Assembly: GCA_021818925.1 (NCBI GenBank)
Contig: JAKASU010000002.1
Location: forward strand, 25,347 to 89,346
From: Microcaldota archaeon
Lineage (GTDB): Archaea > Micrarchaeota > Micrarchaeia > Micrarchaeales > CABMGC01
Length of the DNA: 64,000 nt
Direction: 5' to 3'
Positions 7,293 to 16,260 of this stretch are shown piece after piece. Made by a program: the position numbers and the translations under genes. The notes beneath the pieces were generated by a model, which saw nothing but the letters and a program-made list of their open reading frames with translations, was not told the DNA's origin and made no database searches. Positions within the stretch are counted from its first letter, which is position 1. The number at the start of each line of letters is the position of its first letter.

Positions 7293-8204
7293 ATGGGAAG
7301 CATGGGAAAGCGAAGGGAAAAATCCCAGGCGGCGATGGAGTACCTCACCACCTACGGGTGGGCAATACTGGTAGTCGCGGTTGTGCTCGTGGCTCTCTAC
7401 GCCTTTGGGATATTCAACGTAAACAACCTTGCGCCGCGGGCCCAACCAGGCTCATGCCAAGTCTACAAGCAGGCGGGCCTGCCTTCCACGCTGGGTGGGC
7501 AATGCAGCACAGACACACTGCCGCAATTTGTACTTGATCTTCCTTTTTGCGGAAGCTGTGCAGGAAACACAGGCTATTCTGGCCCTATGTCTAACATCAT
7601 CATCCCGTTCACCGTTTCCTTCTGGACAGATGTGATATCGGGTTCCGGGAACTCAAACGACAGGTTCTTTACTTTCAATCAAGAGAATCTTGTTATAGAT
7701 AACAACGGCGGTTCTTCCACAAGCTACCAGATAAGAGTCCCGTGCGGCACTAGCGGTTGCTCGTATCCAGGCACGGGAGACGTATTCCAAGATAATGAGT
7801 GGTACATGTTCACTCTGGTCTTCACTTCCACCACATCCGTACTGCTATATGTCAACGGCGCGTATTACGCCACCATCAGCCCTTCTTCGGCTGATGCGCT
7901 GGCCAGCACCTACACCAATCTCGCGATCTCCAGGTTGGGAGGCAACGGAGGCTGCACAAGTCCATGCAACTGGAACGGCTACATGTCAAACATCCAGATC
8001 TACAACACCTCGCTCCCAGCGAGCGACATTTCGTCTTTATACAATGAAGGCATCGGAGGAGCGCCGATAGACTTAAACTATCTTGCTGGTTGGTGGCCGT
8101 TGAACGGAAACATGAATGACTACTCAGGAAGCGGCAACTCCGGCACCGTATATAGCGATGCTTCCTTCACATCTAATTGGACGAGCGGCTACAATTCGCC
8201 GTGA
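7293..8204 (+). CDS. Pilin-like class III signal peptide protein with LamG-like exodomain (copy 1)
   Basis: The start MGKRREKSQAAMEYLTTYGW followed by a hydrophobic helix (AILVVAVVLVALYAFGIF) is a class III (prepilin-type) signal: basic, cleavage before SQAAMEY, then the assembly helix. The exodomain (~260 residues) is of laminin-G/concanavalin type, with a paired-Cys N-terminal segment and a C-terminal signature YMSNIQIYNTSL, EGIGGAP, GWWPLNGN, NDYSG. Probably a pilus-like or surface-anchored binding protein processed by a PibD-like peptidase. The next paralogue starts 4 nt after its stop. Confidence 0.8.
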   Translation: MGSMGKRREKSQAAMEYLTTYGWAILVVAVVLVALYAFGIFNVNNLAPRAQPGSCQVYKQAGLPSTLGGQCSTDTLPQFVLDLPFCGSCAGNTGYSGPMSNIIIPFTVSFWTDVISGSGNSNDRFFTFNQENLVIDNNGGSSTSYQIRVPCGTSGCSYPGTGDVFQDNEWYMFTLVFTSTTSVLLYVNGAYYATISPSSADALASTYTNLAISRLGGNGGCTSPCNWNGYMSNIQIYNTSLPASDISSLYNEGIGGAPIDLNYLAGWWPLNGNMNDYSGSGNSGTVYSDASFTSNWTSGYNSP

Positions 8205-8208
8205 TTGC

Positions 8209-9102
8209 ATGACAAACAAAAAATCTCAGTCGGCGATGGAATATCTGATGACCTATGGATGGGCCATATTGATAATCGCTGTTGTGCTGGCCGCGCTCTT
8301 CCAGCTTGGCATATTTAGCTCCTTCAGCCTCGCGCCGCGGGCGCAGCCGGGAGCCTGCCAGGTCTACAGGCCCTATGGTCCGGGCAGCATATCGCTGATT
8401 GCGCTAACCGGGCTGTGCAACGGCGAGCTGCCGCAGTACGTGGGGGCCTTTAACGGCCAGGGTTACGTGAACGTAGGCCAGCATACTCTCCTTCGGCTGA
8501 GAACACTCACGGTTACGGCGTGGGTGAATCTCATTTCCATCCATGGCCCGACAAGCTGGCAGGATGCGGTGTCAGAATACAACGGCGGATCGGATTGGAT
8601 ATTGAGGGTGAATGAGGGAGGGCCCGTGCTGCATACGCTGGTGAACCTCGGCGGAACGTGGTACGGTTCTGGGTACAGCGGTTGTGGAAGTTCCGGTGGA
8701 GCTCTCCCGATAAATAAGTGGATATTTGTGGCGATGACGTTCAATGGATATACTATAACCGCGTATGGCAATGGTGCTTTGAACGGCACTACCTGCACAC
8801 CACCGCCTGGCAACACCCTGGGTTACTCCAACCTGTATCTTGGAAGCAATGGAGGGGCAGGCTCTGAAATCGTCAACGGCTCTGTAGCCAATGTGCAGAT
8901 ATACAACACCTCCCTTACCGCGAACGAGATACAGACATTGTATATAGAAGGCATTGGAGGAGCACCGACCGTACTGCAGAATCTCGTTGGATGGTGGCCG
9001 CTAAACGGCAACGCGAACGACTACAGCGGGAATAACTATAACGGCACAGCAACAAGCGTCTTTTACACCAGCCAGTGGACAAGTGGCTACAGCGTGCCGT
9101 GA
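8209..9102 (+). CDS. Pilin-like class III signal peptide protein with LamG-like exodomain (copy 2)
   Basis: Second paralogue, beginning MTNKKSQSAMEYLMTYGWA then a hydrophobic helix. The frame extends upstream into copy 1, but the ATG at 8209 places the basic pre-signal properly, 4 nt after the preceding stop. After the helix it shares LAPRAQPGACQVYRP and ALTGLCNGELPQY with copy 3, and the C-terminal VQIYNTSLTANEIQTLY, EGIGGAP, GWWPLNGN signature with both. The middle of the exodomain differs strongly between copies. 297 residues. Confidence 0.8.
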   Translation: MTNKKSQSAMEYLMTYGWAILIIAVVLAALFQLGIFSSFSLAPRAQPGACQVYRPYGPGSISLIALTGLCNGELPQYVGAFNGQGYVNVGQHTLLRLRTLTVTAWVNLISIHGPTSWQDAVSEYNGGSDWILRVNEGGPVLHTLVNLGGTWYGSGYSGCGSSGGALPINKWIFVAMTFNGYTITAYGNGALNGTTCTPPPGNTLGYSNLYLGSNGGAGSEIVNGSVANVQIYNTSLTANEIQTLYIEGIGGAPTVLQNLVGWWPLNGNANDYSGNNYNGTATSVFYTSQWTSGYSVP

Positions 9103-9147
9103 CCAGCCAAGGCTAATATTCTTATCATTTGTAATTTTCCTGAGACG

Positions 9148-10029
9148 ATGCACGCAAAACGCGGTGTTGCTCGTGCGCAGAGCGCGATGGAGTACCTGGC
9201 TACCTACGGATGGGCCATACTCATCATAGCGGTGGTGCTGGCCACGCTTTTCAGCCTCGGCATATTCAGCCCAGGCAACTTTGCCCCGAAAGCCTCTCCG
9301 GGATCTTGCCAGGTGTACAGGCCAGGAGGCCCGTTAAGCATATCAGGAATCGCGCTTACCGGACTGTGCAACGGCGAGCTGCCGGAGTATGCTGCTAATT
9401 TTCCAACATCTTCATCAGTAGTAACTCTTAACAAAATAAATGGTCTTGGCACATCTCTCACATCAAATGCACCGTTTTCGGCAAGTTTATGGCTTAATCT
9501 AGCAGGATTTCCAGGAGCCTATTATAGCATACTAACGTATGGGAATCCGTCGAATGGGGGCTGGTACCTCAGAACGAGCAATAGCGGAACTAACTATATA
9601 GATTTCCGTTTCAACGAGTGCTCGTCTGCAGACTGCGAATGTTCACTCGTCTTCCCTTTATTATCTTCTAATACCTGGTATTACGTAGTAATTACATACA
9701 ACGGTGTGGTTGGCAAAATCTATTTTAATGGCCAAAGCTCTGGTTCAGCGACATGCTCAGACGCCGTCACAGCTGCGACCCCACAGATTGGTGGGGGCTG
9801 GCTTGGATACTTGTCTAATGTCCAGATATACAACACCTCCCTCTCCGCCAACGAGATACAGTATCTGTACACTGAAGGCATCGGTGGTGCGCCCCTTGTG
9901 CTGCAGAATCTCGTGGGCTGGTGGCCGCTAAACGGCAATACCAATGACTACAGCGGCGACAACCTTACTGGCAAAAACAACGGGGCAACATTCACGAGCT
10001 CGTGGACAAGCGGGTATACAGCTCCGTAG
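9148..10029 (+). CDS. Pilin-like class III signal peptide protein with LamG-like exodomain (copy 3)
   Basis: Third paralogue: QSAMEYLATYGWAILIIAVV signal, then PKASPGSCQVYRPGGPLSIS and ALTGLCNGELPEY, a divergent central LamG-like body with four clustered Cys (CSSADCECS and a later SATCSD), and the shared ending VQIYNTSLSANEIQYLY, EGIGGAP, GWWPLNGN. A 45-bp AT-rich gap separates it from copy 2 and may hold its own promoter. The central part is more AT-rich than copy 2, suggesting diversification or replacement of the exposed domain. Confidence 0.8.
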   Translation: MHAKRGVARAQSAMEYLATYGWAILIIAVVLATLFSLGIFSPGNFAPKASPGSCQVYRPGGPLSISGIALTGLCNGELPEYAANFPTSSSVVTLNKINGLGTSLTSNAPFSASLWLNLAGFPGAYYSILTYGNPSNGGWYLRTSNSGTNYIDFRFNECSSADCECSLVFPLLSSNTWYYVVITYNGVVGKIYFNGQSSGSATCSDAVTAATPQIGGGWLGYLSNVQIYNTSLSANEIQYLYTEGIGGAPLVLQNLVGWWPLNGNTNDYSGDNLTGKNNGATFTSSWTSGYTAP

Positions 10030-10038
10030 AAGCAGACC

Positions 10039-11283
10039 TCACTTCACGACTATCTTGTCAGATATCTCAACGACGCGGTCGACGCTGTACCTGACCGGGT
10101 TCCCGAAGTTCGTGTTTATGATCAGGCCACCCTTCTTCGTGTCCACTCCGGCGACCTTGCCTATCAGGGTGCCTAGCTCGTTAACCACAATCTTGTTCTT
10201 CAGCTTCTTCGTGCGCAGCACGCGGACGCGGAGCAGGTTCGCCACCACTGATATCGCTATTCCTACCACTATCGCCGCGATGGTGAAGCCGAGAAACTGG
10301 CTGAAGTATATCTGACCGAGGAGCCAGGCCATGAACGAATAGGCGAGCACCCAGACTATCAGCGATGAGCCTATGTAGACTCCATAGCGGAAGTTGCGGA
10401 AGACGTACTTGTTCGACTTCGTGTCTATCATCCTGCCGACCAGGTATAGGCCAAGCATGAAGGGCAGCAGTAGCAGGAATCCTTCGACCGCGTAAGCGGT
10501 AGCGAAACTGGCGTTGCCAGTTATGCCGAGCTGTGCGAGGTAATTGCTTGCCCCTATGAAGATGCTTGCTACAAAGAATACGAGCGCGCTAAGGTAGAAG
10601 ACGAAGCTCATGCGCTCTATGCTGAAGCCGAATCCGCGGAACGATCCTATGAGTATCTCCTCGAGTCCGAAGCCCTTTATCAGAAGATAGAGGCCGATGA
10701 GCCCTATTGGGACCTGCCACCCCAGTCCGGCAGCGTAGCTGATCGCAAAGAGAAGGAACAGAATCGCCGGTATGCCGAATACGATCCTCGCGTAGTGCGG
10801 CTCCTTGAGCTTCTCGAGTATCGCGACATACGTGCTCTCTAGCGCCTTGTTCTGCTTGACAGATACTGTCTTTACGCTGCTTATCTTCACCCTCGACTCT
10901 ATTATCGGGAGCACGCGCTCGTCGCTTGCGCCGTCTGTCACGAAGAGGCAGGAATCTGCCTTTGTCTGGTCTATCACATGCTCGATCTGCGTAGCTATCT
11001 CTCTGTCGGCGTTGTAGCCCTCGCTCTCCGCTCCGGTTATGGTAGCAACATTTACCGAGTACCCGTCCTCCTTCAGATCGTCGTAGAGCTTGACCGCCTG
11101 GAACATCGTGTTTGCGTCGCTGTCCTCCGGGTCGGCTAGGGCAAGCTGTGTGGCGCCGTTAAGGTTCTGCACACGGCCGACCAGCGGCCCTCCTATCCTC
11201 GTCTTCCTGTAGAGGTCGTTGTCGACGTCTACAACCAGCACGAGTATGTGCTCTGACTTCTCCACGCCCTTTGACTTGGCCAT
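10039..11283 (-). CDS. DUF373 family membrane protein
   Basis: The N-terminal ~150 residues match the archaeal DUF373 pattern: LVLVVDVDNDLYRK, GRVQNLNGATQLALADPEDSDANT and CLFVTDGASDERVLP. Then six or so hydrophobic segments (from ~residue 170 to 350) and a soluble C-terminal ~70 residues with a small beta-barrel look (ELGTLIGKVAGVDTKKGGLI). Function of DUF373 is unknown. 414 residues. Upstream lies a small membrane protein gene on the same strand. Confidence 0.85.
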   Translation of the reverse strand: MAKSKGVEKSEHILVLVVDVDNDLYRKTRIGGPLVGRVQNLNGATQLALADPEDSDANTMFQAVKLYDDLKEDGYSVNVATITGAESEGYNADREIATQIEHVIDQTKADSCLFVTDGASDERVLPIIESRVKISSVKTVSVKQNKALESTYVAILEKLKEPHYARIVFGIPAILFLLFAISYAAGLGWQVPIGLIGLYLLIKGFGLEEILIGSFRGFGFSIERMSFVFYLSALVFFVASIFIGASNYLAQLGITGNASFATAYAVEGFLLLLPFMLGLYLVGRMIDTKSNKYVFRNFRYGVYIGSSLIVWVLAYSFMAWLLGQIYFSQFLGFTIAAIVVGIAISVVANLLRVRVLRTKKLKNKIVVNELGTLIGKVAGVDTKKGGLIINTNFGNPVRYSVDRVVEISDKIVVK

Positions 11284-11334
11284 ACAAATAGAACTTGTGA
11301 AAGGTAGTATTTAAAACTACATATGGGGTTCGGT

Positions 11335-11646
11335 CTAGCGACGATTTTTCCTGCTCCTGCCGCCGGTGAGCAGCCTGCTGAACCCGGCCAGGTTGTCGAC
11401 TATCTTCTCGTAGTGGTACAGGTAGGCCAGAGTGAAGAGCAGTATGAACGTGAAAATGACCTCGCCTGTCAGAGCCAGGTTCAGATAACGCTCTATGGAA
11501 CTTAGGTTCGCGGAGTAGATGTTGAACGAGATGAGCGTGACCACGGCGATGGCTACGTCTATGCCGAGAGAGCCGTAAGCCACCACGTCAAGAATCTTCT
11601 TTACCTTCTCTATTCTTTCGAACTCCCTGTACTGCACACCAACCAC
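11335..11646 (-). CDS. Small membrane protein, unknown
   Basis: 103 residues with two predicted membrane helices (GIDVAIAVVTLISFNIY and LTGEVIFTFILLFTLAYLYH) and a basic C-terminal tail (GGRSRKNRR). Start is GTG at 11646. Possibly transcribed with the DUF373 gene 51 nt downstream. No family recognised. Confidence 0.6.
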   Translation of the reverse strand: MVGVQYREFERIEKVKKILDVVAYGSLGIDVAIAVVTLISFNIYSANLSSIERYLNLALTGEVIFTFILLFTLAYLYHYEKIVDNLAGFSRLLTGGRSRKNRR

Positions 11647-11752
11647 CAGGATGATAGGTTAGACCTGCAACCTATTTGAAGATTTTGTGCTGCAAGCAGA
11701 TTGACGAAGCAGATTTTCGAACAATTAAATTTGTTTCCAACATATCAGTTGC

Positions 11753-12388
11753 ATGCCAGTTGAGCGTTTTGAGTCGGTGACTGACAAGAAGGTGTGGAGG
11801 AAGGCGATATCGCACCTTAAGAAAAGCGACAGGATACTGGCGAAGATCATAGCAGCGCATGGCGACCTGAGCCCTGACTGGGGCGCAACAGACCCCTATG
11901 AGGCCATAGTCGAGTCATTCATATACCAGCAGATAGCGGGTTCAGCGGCGGAAGCGATACTGAAGAAATTCAAGAAGCTGTACAAGGGCAGACTGCCAAC
12001 GCCGAGGCAGTTCCTGAAGACGCCGGAGAAGAGGGTGAGAGGCGCGGGCATATCGCCGCAGAAGTACTCGTACATCAAGGACCTCTGCCTGCGTCTTGTC
12101 AACAAGGAGCTTGACCTGAGGAGCCTAGGGAAGCTGCCAGACGAGGAGGTGATAGCGATACTTGATGATGTAAGGGGCATAGGCAGGTGGACAGCGGAGA
12201 TGTTCCTCATGTTCAGCCTAAGGAGAGTCGATGTCTTTCCGATTGACGACCTAGGCATACAGAACGCGGTGATGAAGGCTTACGGATTGAGACGCAGGCC
12301 TAGTAGAGAGACGATGAAAAGGGTGTCGGAAAAGTGGGCTCCGTACAGATCCATAGCCTCTCTCTACCTTTGGCGCAGTCAGGACTGA
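11753..12388 (+). CDS. DNA-3-methyladenine glycosylase II (AlkA-type, HhH-GPD)
   Basis: Base-excision repair glycosylase removing alkylated purines. The helix-hairpin-helix and GPD region is intact: ILDDVRGIGRWTAEMFLMFS, then RVDVFPIDDLGIQ with catalytic Asp D165 or D166. The substrate pocket segment YEAIVESFIYQQIAGSAAEA is also typical. At 211 residues it lacks the N-terminal domain of E. coli AlkA, like other short archaeal members. Start ATG at 11753, monocistronic. Confidence 0.88.
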   Translation: MPVERFESVTDKKVWRKAISHLKKSDRILAKIIAAHGDLSPDWGATDPYEAIVESFIYQQIAGSAAEAILKKFKKLYKGRLPTPRQFLKTPEKRVRGAGISPQKYSYIKDLCLRLVNKELDLRSLGKLPDEEVIAILDDVRGIGRWTAEMFLMFSLRRVDVFPIDDLGIQNAVMKAYGLRRRPSRETMKRVSEKWAPYRSIASLYLWRSQD

Positions 12389-12491
12389 ACTGAAATCAAG
12401 ACTTCAATTTTAAGACGTCAAATCCGAAGTGAAACCGAACTGTGACAGAATAGATTTTAATACGTATGTGCAAAGTTATTCCGGTGCAAGA

Positions 12492-14126
12492 ATGACGAAG
12501 ACCTGGCAGACGAAGAAAAAGATACTGAAACTTGTTTCTAAAGGAGCTAAGACTCCGGGGGAGATAAGCGAGCATCTGGGTCTTGCGCCTTCCACCGTAA
12601 GCGAACATCTTGATGAATTGGAAAGGATGGGTGCGGTCAAGGAGGTGGAGAATGAGTTTATAAGAAAATGGAAGTATTACAAGGCAAACCCGGATTTTGA
12701 TGTTCAGACGATTTCTAGCCTGAAAAAGGTAAGCAACATTCCGCAGATTTTGGGCGCGCTGGCCGTAGCTCTAGGATTGGTGGCGTTTTTCGTATTTGTA
12801 ATCCCCAATGTTGGCACTCTGGGAAAGAGCAGCTCCGTTGTGTTTTCGCTGACCGACCCGCCCAGCGTTCCCAATGGAACCCAGGCACTAAACATAACCT
12901 ATTCGTCGCTGCAGACCCACTACGTAGGTTCAGGAAATACAAACTCTTCTGCGTGGGTGCCAGGCAGCGGCAGCGGAAGCCTTGATCTGATGTCGCTAAT
13001 AAACTCCAGTCAGATCATAGGAACCGGCAGCGTGCCAGAAAACAGCACCATAAACATGGTAAGATTTGATATAGCATCAGCATACATAGTCATAAACGGC
13101 ACGAAATACAATGTAACCGTGCCCAGCGGCGAGCTCACTGTGCCGGTCACAGGCGGAGGAAGGATAACCTCAAACTCCAGCGTGCTAATAGACCTCAGCC
13201 CTGTAGTTACCACCATATACACAAACAATTCTACCGATTTCGTGCTGGTACCATCAGTTAGGGCGGTGTTCGTAGGCAGCACGAATGTCACCGGCCATGT
13301 GGGTGAGATGCACACGCTCACTCGCATGGAGCACGAACGGCTCAATGCGACAGCGCCGGTGATAGGCATAACAGATGCAAGCTTTAAGGTGGTCAACAAC
13401 TCCACAGTACAGCTCAGCGTCACAGTGAAGAATGATGGGAACGAGAGCGTGCCGCTTGTGCATGTCATATTGTTCGGACTGCCTTCGGTTTTCGTATCGC
13501 CTGATGCGAACTCAAGAGTTGGCGCTGAGATAGACGCTAAACCGATGTTGGGGAATGTTGCCACAGGCACAAGCGCCGGCATTGGAGGAGGAAAAAACAA
13601 TGTGACAGTTGGCATATCTGAACGTGAAAAGACAGGAATTGGTTACAACTCTGAATTTCCGGATGTGATCAACGGTGTACACGTGATGGTGTTCGGCAAC
13701 GGGACGGTAAACGCCACAACCCACATGCCAATACTGAGTGCTGGCGACCAGTCAAAGCTCGAAAGCCTTGTCACAGTTGGCGCAGCGGTCAGGTCATTCA
13801 GGGTGCTGAACTTTCTGGTGACTGCGAACGGTACGCTAGCGCTGCCGTTTCTTGGCGTGAGGTGCAGTTGCAGAAACGCGACAGGCCCGTGCCCAGAGGC
13901 CGGACAGATATCAGTAATGTGCATCGTTGAAGGCGAAGTCAACGGCAGCAGCGTGGGATATACTCTACACCCCGGAGCGTCGGCAACCCTGACGTTCTCG
14001 GGTCGCATAGACTACGCAAACAATCACCTCCAAATAACCCCTATAAACGGAAGCAATTGGATGCTTGTGGTGCAAGGTGACAATGGCGCAAGGGCCGTGA
14101 CAAACTTAACTGTGACAAGCGGCTAG
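12492..14126 (+). CDS. Membrane-anchored winged-helix protein with extracellular DUF4382-like domain
   Basis: Residues ~1-65 form an ArsR/MarR-type winged helix (KILKLVSKGAKTPGEISEHL, APSTVSEHLDELERMGAV). One membrane helix follows (ILGALAVALGLVAFFVFVIP). The rest, ~440 residues, is outside and Asn/Thr/Ser-rich; its first part (VVFSLTDPPSVPNGTQALNI, later SGSLDLMSL and FDIASAYIVINGTKYNVTVP) follows the DUF4382 layout. A C-terminal CSCRNATGPCPEAGQISVMC has four cysteines. This looks like a one-component transmembrane regulator that senses outside and binds DNA inside. I chose ATG 12492 over an upstream start because a TATA box lies at ~12457 and GGTG precedes the ATG. Confidence 0.75.
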   Translation: MTKTWQTKKKILKLVSKGAKTPGEISEHLGLAPSTVSEHLDELERMGAVKEVENEFIRKWKYYKANPDFDVQTISSLKKVSNIPQILGALAVALGLVAFFVFVIPNVGTLGKSSSVVFSLTDPPSVPNGTQALNITYSSLQTHYVGSGNTNSSAWVPGSGSGSLDLMSLINSSQIIGTGSVPENSTINMVRFDIASAYIVINGTKYNVTVPSGELTVPVTGGGRITSNSSVLIDLSPVVTTIYTNNSTDFVLVPSVRAVFVGSTNVTGHVGEMHTLTRMEHERLNATAPVIGITDASFKVVNNSTVQLSVTVKNDGNESVPLVHVILFGLPSVFVSPDANSRVGAEIDAKPMLGNVATGTSAGIGGGKNNVTVGISEREKTGIGYNSEFPDVINGVHVMVFGNGTVNATTHMPILSAGDQSKLESLVTVGAAVRSFRVLNFLVTANGTLALPFLGVRCSCRNATGPCPEAGQISVMCIVEGEVNGSSVGYTLHPGASATLTFSGRIDYANNHLQITPINGSNWMLVVQGDNGARAVTNLTVTSG

Positions 14127-14236
14127 AAAACTTTCGCACGGAACTACGCATGCGCTGTTCGGATTATGTGAAAACTACAGCTGCGTGAAGAACGGGAAGC
14201 GGGTAGGCGAAGAATAAACTGAAAGAAAATGGGTGC

Positions 14237-14848
14237 TTAGAAGCCCAGTCTCTCCTTGACGAAGATGACCATTATCCTGCCAGGCCTGTCCCGCTCCAGT
14301 ATCAGCATCTTTCCGACATAGCTGCCCTGCGTCCATCCGTACTGCTCATTTACGCGTTTGCTCTCGAGCGGCAGAGCGCGCTCTTTGATACGGCTGAAAG
14401 CAGCATCGAGATCCTTAACTATCTTCATCGTGCTCACCACGAGGATCACGTTCTGCGCGTCGAAGGCATAGAAAGATATCTGGCTACCGCTTGCTGATGC
14501 AACAACCATCTGGCCCTCCTCCGTTATCGCCTGCACGCTCCCTATCGCGTACGGCGCTGCAAGAAACTGACGCCTCATCTTGTTCCTTTCCTCTGCGTCT
14601 GTTATGCCGTGCAGCCTCTTCCTGACAGAGTCGTACCTGCCGCTCTCATCGATTGCCTGCGTTACGCCTATCTCGTTCATCGTCGTCGAGGAAGCTTCCA
14701 TCACCGTCGAGCCCTCGGGGATCAGCTCAAGGACCTTGTTCTTCGCCTCCTCACTGCTGGCGACCACGAACACCTCCATACCGCGCTTCTTCAGCGCCGC
14801 GGCTGTCCTTTCCACCGTTTGATCGTCAACGAGCGTGTCCCATGCCAT
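14237..14848 (-). CDS. LUD domain protein (LutC/YkgG-like)
   Basis: LUD-domain proteins occur in lactate-utilisation complexes (LutB/LutC). Matching features: ALKKRGMEVFVVASSEEAKN, LIPEGSTVMEASSTTMNEIG, and QAITEEGQMVVASASGSQ with the sugar-isomerase-like fold. No LutA or LutB lies nearby, so its substrate is open. Two Met starts are possible; the TATA box at 14876-14884 puts transcription start near 14854, which favours Met at 14848 over 14860. A perfect palindrome sits just upstream of that TATA box. Confidence 0.75.
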   Translation of the reverse strand: MAWDTLVDDQTVERTAAALKKRGMEVFVVASSEEAKNKVLELIPEGSTVMEASSTTMNEIGVTQAIDESGRYDSVRKRLHGITDAEERNKMRRQFLAAPYAIGSVQAITEEGQMVVASASGSQISFYAFDAQNVILVVSTMKIVKDLDAAFSRIKERALPLESKRVNEQYGWTQGSYVGKMLILERDRPGRIMVIFVKERLGF

Positions 14849-14875
14849 GTTATCAACCATATTTTATCTCTTCAA

Positions 14876-14903
14876 GTATATAAACGTATAGGATATCCTA
14901 TAC
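14876..14903 (-). promoter_or_regulatory. Promoter of the LUD gene with an 18-bp perfect palindrome
   Basis: On the minus strand a TATA box (TTTATATAC, 14884-14876) is preceded at once by the perfect palindrome GTATAGGATATCCTATAC (14886-14903). Its place at the BRE edge of the promoter suggests an operator controlling the LUD gene. It also lies just past the stop of the PurD-like gene. Confidence 0.5.
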
Positions 14904-14906
14904 TTA

Positions 14907-16208
14907 TCAGAAGTAGCCCCAGCTCAGAAGCATGTCGCTGTCGCGCGACCACCTCTGACCGATGTCTGAGCGGTAGAACATGTTCGGTATCATCACGTTG
15001 CTGACAGACTGGTATGCATTCTTTATAGCGTCGACCACAGTAACTCCGGAACCTGTCACCACAAGCGCGTAGCCCGACTGGCCGGCGATGTACCAGTCTT
15101 CCTTGACCTTCTTCACCTCGCCTATGTGGACGCCGTCGAGCGTCGGCTTCTTGAAAAGTATTGCTGCACCCTCCGAGTACTTCTTGAACGCCCGCAGGTC
15201 CTCGAAGGGAAACGGGGGTATGGCGATCACCACGCCCACCTGGAAGCCTTTCTTCGCCTTCATCTGGGCGCTCTTCCCGTGGGCTAGGTCGTACAGGAAC
15301 TGACCCCACTCGCTGGTTATGCCCTCCATCTGTATGCTTATCGTGGGATAACCAAAACGGCTCGTGAACTCCAGAGGCCATATGCCCTTTGCGTTTGCTA
15401 TGCAGTTTATGTCTATGTAGCCCACGTACCCGCTCTCTCCCAGCTTCTCGCGCATCTTGAGCAGCGTCTGTTCAAAGACAGGGTTGTTTGATGTGTAATA
15501 TATGAGAGTGCCCATCTCGCCTGTGCTCGGGCCTATCTCGTTAGGAAAGAGTTTCTTGTGCTCGAAGTTCACGCACACGGGCAGCACGAACTCCCTGCCG
15601 TTGAAGAACGCGCCAACAGCAACCTCCACGCCGTCGGCGTACTTCTGCAGCATGAAGCTCTTCATCTTCTTCGACCAGGTGTCCTTGTAGTGCTCAAGCA
15701 CCTGTATCACGTCCTTGCCGTCGGCCTCTTGGCCCACAAACAACAGTTCCTTCTCGTCCTGTATCTCGCCGCTGGGCTTCAGCACGTACCTGTCGGGGTT
15801 AGCCTTGACGTATTTTACTGCTTCGTCGAAATCGGTGAAGCTCTGGCCCGAGAGTATGTTCACTCCGGCGTTCTTGAGCTCGACCTGCCCGAACTCTCTG
15901 TCAAGCTCGAGCTTATCAGTGTACGCCGATCCTCCAACGACGAACTTGCCTTCCTTCCTTAGCTGTTCCGCTTTTGCTCCGAAGCCGACATCATCGAAAA
16001 TTATAACGTCAGCCCAATCCTTAGACTTCTCCCACTCGTCCACTTTATCGAAGAAACCGTCACCCACGTCCTTCTCCGCCTGATCGTGGCAGTAGAACCT
16101 CACATCGTGTCCCTCTTTCACGAGCTGCCATGCAAGGTCAGCGGAAAGAGCCTCTTGGGTCACAAAGAGAAACTTGTGTTTCTCCTTCTGGTCGCCGTTT
16201 TGAGTCAT
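14907..16208 (-). CDS. PurD-like ATP-grasp ligase
   Basis: Resembles phosphoribosylamine-glycine ligase (GARS, PurD): an N-terminal Rossmann-like domain, ATP-grasp core with KYVKANPDRYVLKPSGEIQD, the glycine-loop-like IGPSTGEMGTLIYY and the metal-binding EFTSRFGYPTI near the C-terminal third. 433 residues, normal for PurD. No other de novo purine genes are near, and DPANN archaea often lack that pathway, so a different amine or carboxylate substrate is possible. The region before the ATP-grasp has the unusual ESSD-free linker found in PurD-like paralogues. Confidence 0.6.
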   Translation of the reverse strand: MTQNGDQKEKHKFLFVTQEALSADLAWQLVKEGHDVRFYCHDQAEKDVGDGFFDKVDEWEKSKDWADVIIFDDVGFGAKAEQLRKEGKFVVGGSAYTDKLELDREFGQVELKNAGVNILSGQSFTDFDEAVKYVKANPDRYVLKPSGEIQDEKELLFVGQEADGKDVIQVLEHYKDTWSKKMKSFMLQKYADGVEVAVGAFFNGREFVLPVCVNFEHKKLFPNEIGPSTGEMGTLIYYTSNNPVFEQTLLKMREKLGESGYVGYIDINCIANAKGIWPLEFTSRFGYPTISIQMEGITSEWGQFLYDLAHGKSAQMKAKKGFQVGVVIAIPPFPFEDLRAFKKYSEGAAILFKKPTLDGVHIGEVKKVKEDWYIAGQSGYALVVTGSGVTVVDAIKNAYQSVSNVMIPNMFYRSDIGQRWSRDSDMLLSWGYF

Positions 16209-16260
16209 CGCCTCTGTCTTTATTGTCTTACTTAAATTTATTTATGCTTTCTCCAAGTCG

